Source of the DNA: Rhabditoides inermis
Lineage: Eukaryota > Nematoda > Chromadorea > Rhabditida > Rhabditidae
Assembly: GCA_963966185.1 (NCBI GenBank)
Contig: CAWZYM010000423.1
Location: forward strand, 186,001 to 250,000
Length of the DNA stretch: 64,000 bases
Reading direction: 5' to 3'
The position numbers were made by a program, and so were the translations under genes. Below, piece by piece: positions 63,782 through 64,000 of this stretch. The notes beneath the pieces are model-generated. The model was not told where the DNA came from, searched no databases, and saw only the letters and a list, made by a program, of their open reading frames with translations. Within the stretch, counting starts at the first letter, position 1, and each line of letters opens with the position of its first letter.

Positions 63782-63863
63782 TCTCGTCTTTTCAGTGCGG
63801 GCATAGGTCGCACGGGAACATGCATAGTGATCGACATCCTTCTCAACCAGATAAAGCTGGGAG
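55296..63863 (+). CDS. PTPN11: SHP2/corkscrew-class tyrosine phosphatase (two SH2 domains + PTP), cut off at the window end
   Basis: The 18 exons are 55296-55327, 55740-55865, 56655-56751, 57719-57783, 58064-58129, 58626-58703, 59292-59379, 60041-60160, 60392-60499, 61101-61181, 61433-61519, 61849-61923, 62165-62245, 62334-62411, 62537-62591, 62978-63059, 63335-63406 and 63796-63863 (about 486 codons; phases agree throughout). The N-SH2 domain (~15-100) has FLARPS with the phosphotyrosine Arg40. The C-SH2 domain (WFHANVSG.., YLVRES, AHYKNNPMVE) follows. The PTP domain begins with KNRYRNIVPYDHTRVVL and holds the WPD loop (Asp428) and HCSAGIGRTG (Cys463, Arg469). It acts downstream of receptor tyrosine kinases. 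Gly69 stands at the human Asp61 position. The C-terminal tail lies outside the window. It could be orthologous to the ancestor of PTPN6 and PTPN11. Confidence 0.95.
56768..56920. repeat. ATTG/ATTC repeat followed by two GC hairpins
   Basis: GATT(GATT)n and then (ATTC)n fill 56760-56844. Two tandem GC palindromes follow: GGCGGCGC-GCCA-GCGCCGCC (56847-56866) and GGCGCGC-GCA-GCGCGCC (56884-56900). After these comes CATTATACTTTT, reminiscent of the foldback core at 35310. Confidence 0.85.
57187..57306. repeat. GA then GAGT microsatellite
   Basis: (GA)n changes to (GAGT)n at about 57217 and back to GA-rich sequence, in the intron before exon 57719-57783. A further TC tract at 57640-57715 serves as the polypyrimidine tract of that exon. 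Confidence 0.92.
58130..58608. repeat. 480-base purine tract filling an intron
   Basis: It starts at the donor of exon 58064-58129 and ends 17 bases before exon 58626-58703. GGAGAGAGG, GAGGGAGG and (GA)n variants with internal ~60 base repeats (AGAGAGGAGGGGAAAGAGAG type). The long frames across it are low complexity. Confidence 0.93.
59126..59290. repeat. Degenerate CTACAGTATCC/GATACTC short tandem repeat
   Basis: About a dozen copies of a 12-16 base unit (TCCTACAGTATCCCT, AGATACTC, CTTACCGTATTC) run up to the exon at 59292. Many GTATC/GATAC pairs are mutually complementary, so the stretch could fold. Confidence 0.75.
61924..62098. repeat. TC microsatellite starting at a splice donor
   Basis: The donor of exon 61849-61923 reads GTCAGTCTCTCTC and grades directly into (CT)n, then mixed T/C sequence. 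Confidence 0.9.
62592..62962. repeat. Two-phase hexanucleotide array (GGGAGA)n then (GGAAGA)n
   Basis: After exon 62537-62591, AGGGAG hexamers repeat to about 62731. They then switch to AGGAAG hexamers to about 62826, followed by mixed GA to 62962. The following exon begins at 62978. Confidence 0.93.
63407..63780. repeat. GA-rich tract filling the intron that splits the PTP signature
   Basis: The intron starts GTGAGAGAGAG and stays purine-rich with GGAGGGAGGGA variants up to the acceptor TTCTCGTCTTTTCAG. It interrupts the Ser codon of HCSAGIGRTG. Confidence 0.93.
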
Positions 63864-64000
63864 GTGAGCTGTTTTGTATTTCATACTTTGTGCTTTGGTC
63901 TGTGTCATGGTTATCATCGATTGATGCTGCTATATTAAAGTGTTCGCAATTTTTCACAGGTTAGTATTGTGTGAAACCTAACAGCTTATGTTCAGTTCAC
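63864..64000 (+). other. Start of the next phosphatase intron
   Basis: The donor GTGAGC follows exon 18. Possible acceptors (TTTTTCACAG at 63959, TATGTTCAG at 63995) are seen but no exon can be confirmed before the window ends. Confidence 0.5.

Overview
This is animal (metazoan) nuclear DNA. Genes are split into short exons (about 50-190 bases) by GT-AG introns, and the recognisable products include frataxin, ceramide glucosyltransferase, the complex I subunit NDUFB2, pyroglutamyl-peptidase I and a two-SH2-domain tyrosine phosphatase of the SHP2/corkscrew class. The species cannot be fixed from the sequence; an invertebrate with moderately compact genes and very abundant (GA)n/(TC)n microsatellites fits best. 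Exons were placed by hand from reading-frame continuity, splice consensus and family resemblance.

Region 1 (1-26082) is an uninterrupted tandem satellite with a ~158 bp monomer, about 165 copies, no open reading frame, and higher-order structure. Most of 1-7.9 kb is repeated almost base for base at 11,875-19.6 kb. Region 2 (26.1-35.1 kb) is a repeat graveyard: a frameshifted LINE reverse-transcriptase tail, a pyrimidine-rich minisatellite with ~157-161 bp units, and, inserted cleanly in it, a complete LTR retroelement (29270-34828). That element has two identical 253 bp LTRs, TG..CA ends, a CTCCA target-site duplication, a BEL/Pao-type gag ORF, a small intron-containing gene for a secreted Cys-containing protein, and two opposed arrays of UNCG-type hairpins. 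No reverse transcriptase is visible in it.

Region 3 (35.1-41.9 kb, minus strand) is a large unidentified gene of about 19 exons. Its 5' end faces NDUFB2 across a possible shared promoter near 42 kb. Region 4 (42.3-64 kb) is a dense housekeeping block: NDUFB2 (+), PGPEP1 (-), a small unidentified three-exon gene (-), UGCG (+), FXN (+) and the SHP2-like phosphatase (+, cut off by the window end). UGCG and FXN are only 526 bp apart in tandem.

The genes are not an operon or single pathway. FXN and NDUFB2 are mitochondrial, UGCG acts in Golgi glycosphingolipid synthesis, PGPEP1 in cytosolic peptide turnover, and the phosphatase in receptor tyrosine kinase signalling. The main points of interest are the LTR element's cargo and mixed strand polarity, the satellite's nested duplications, microsatellites that start exactly at splice donors, and a Gly at the autoinhibitory Asp61 position of the SHP2-like protein.
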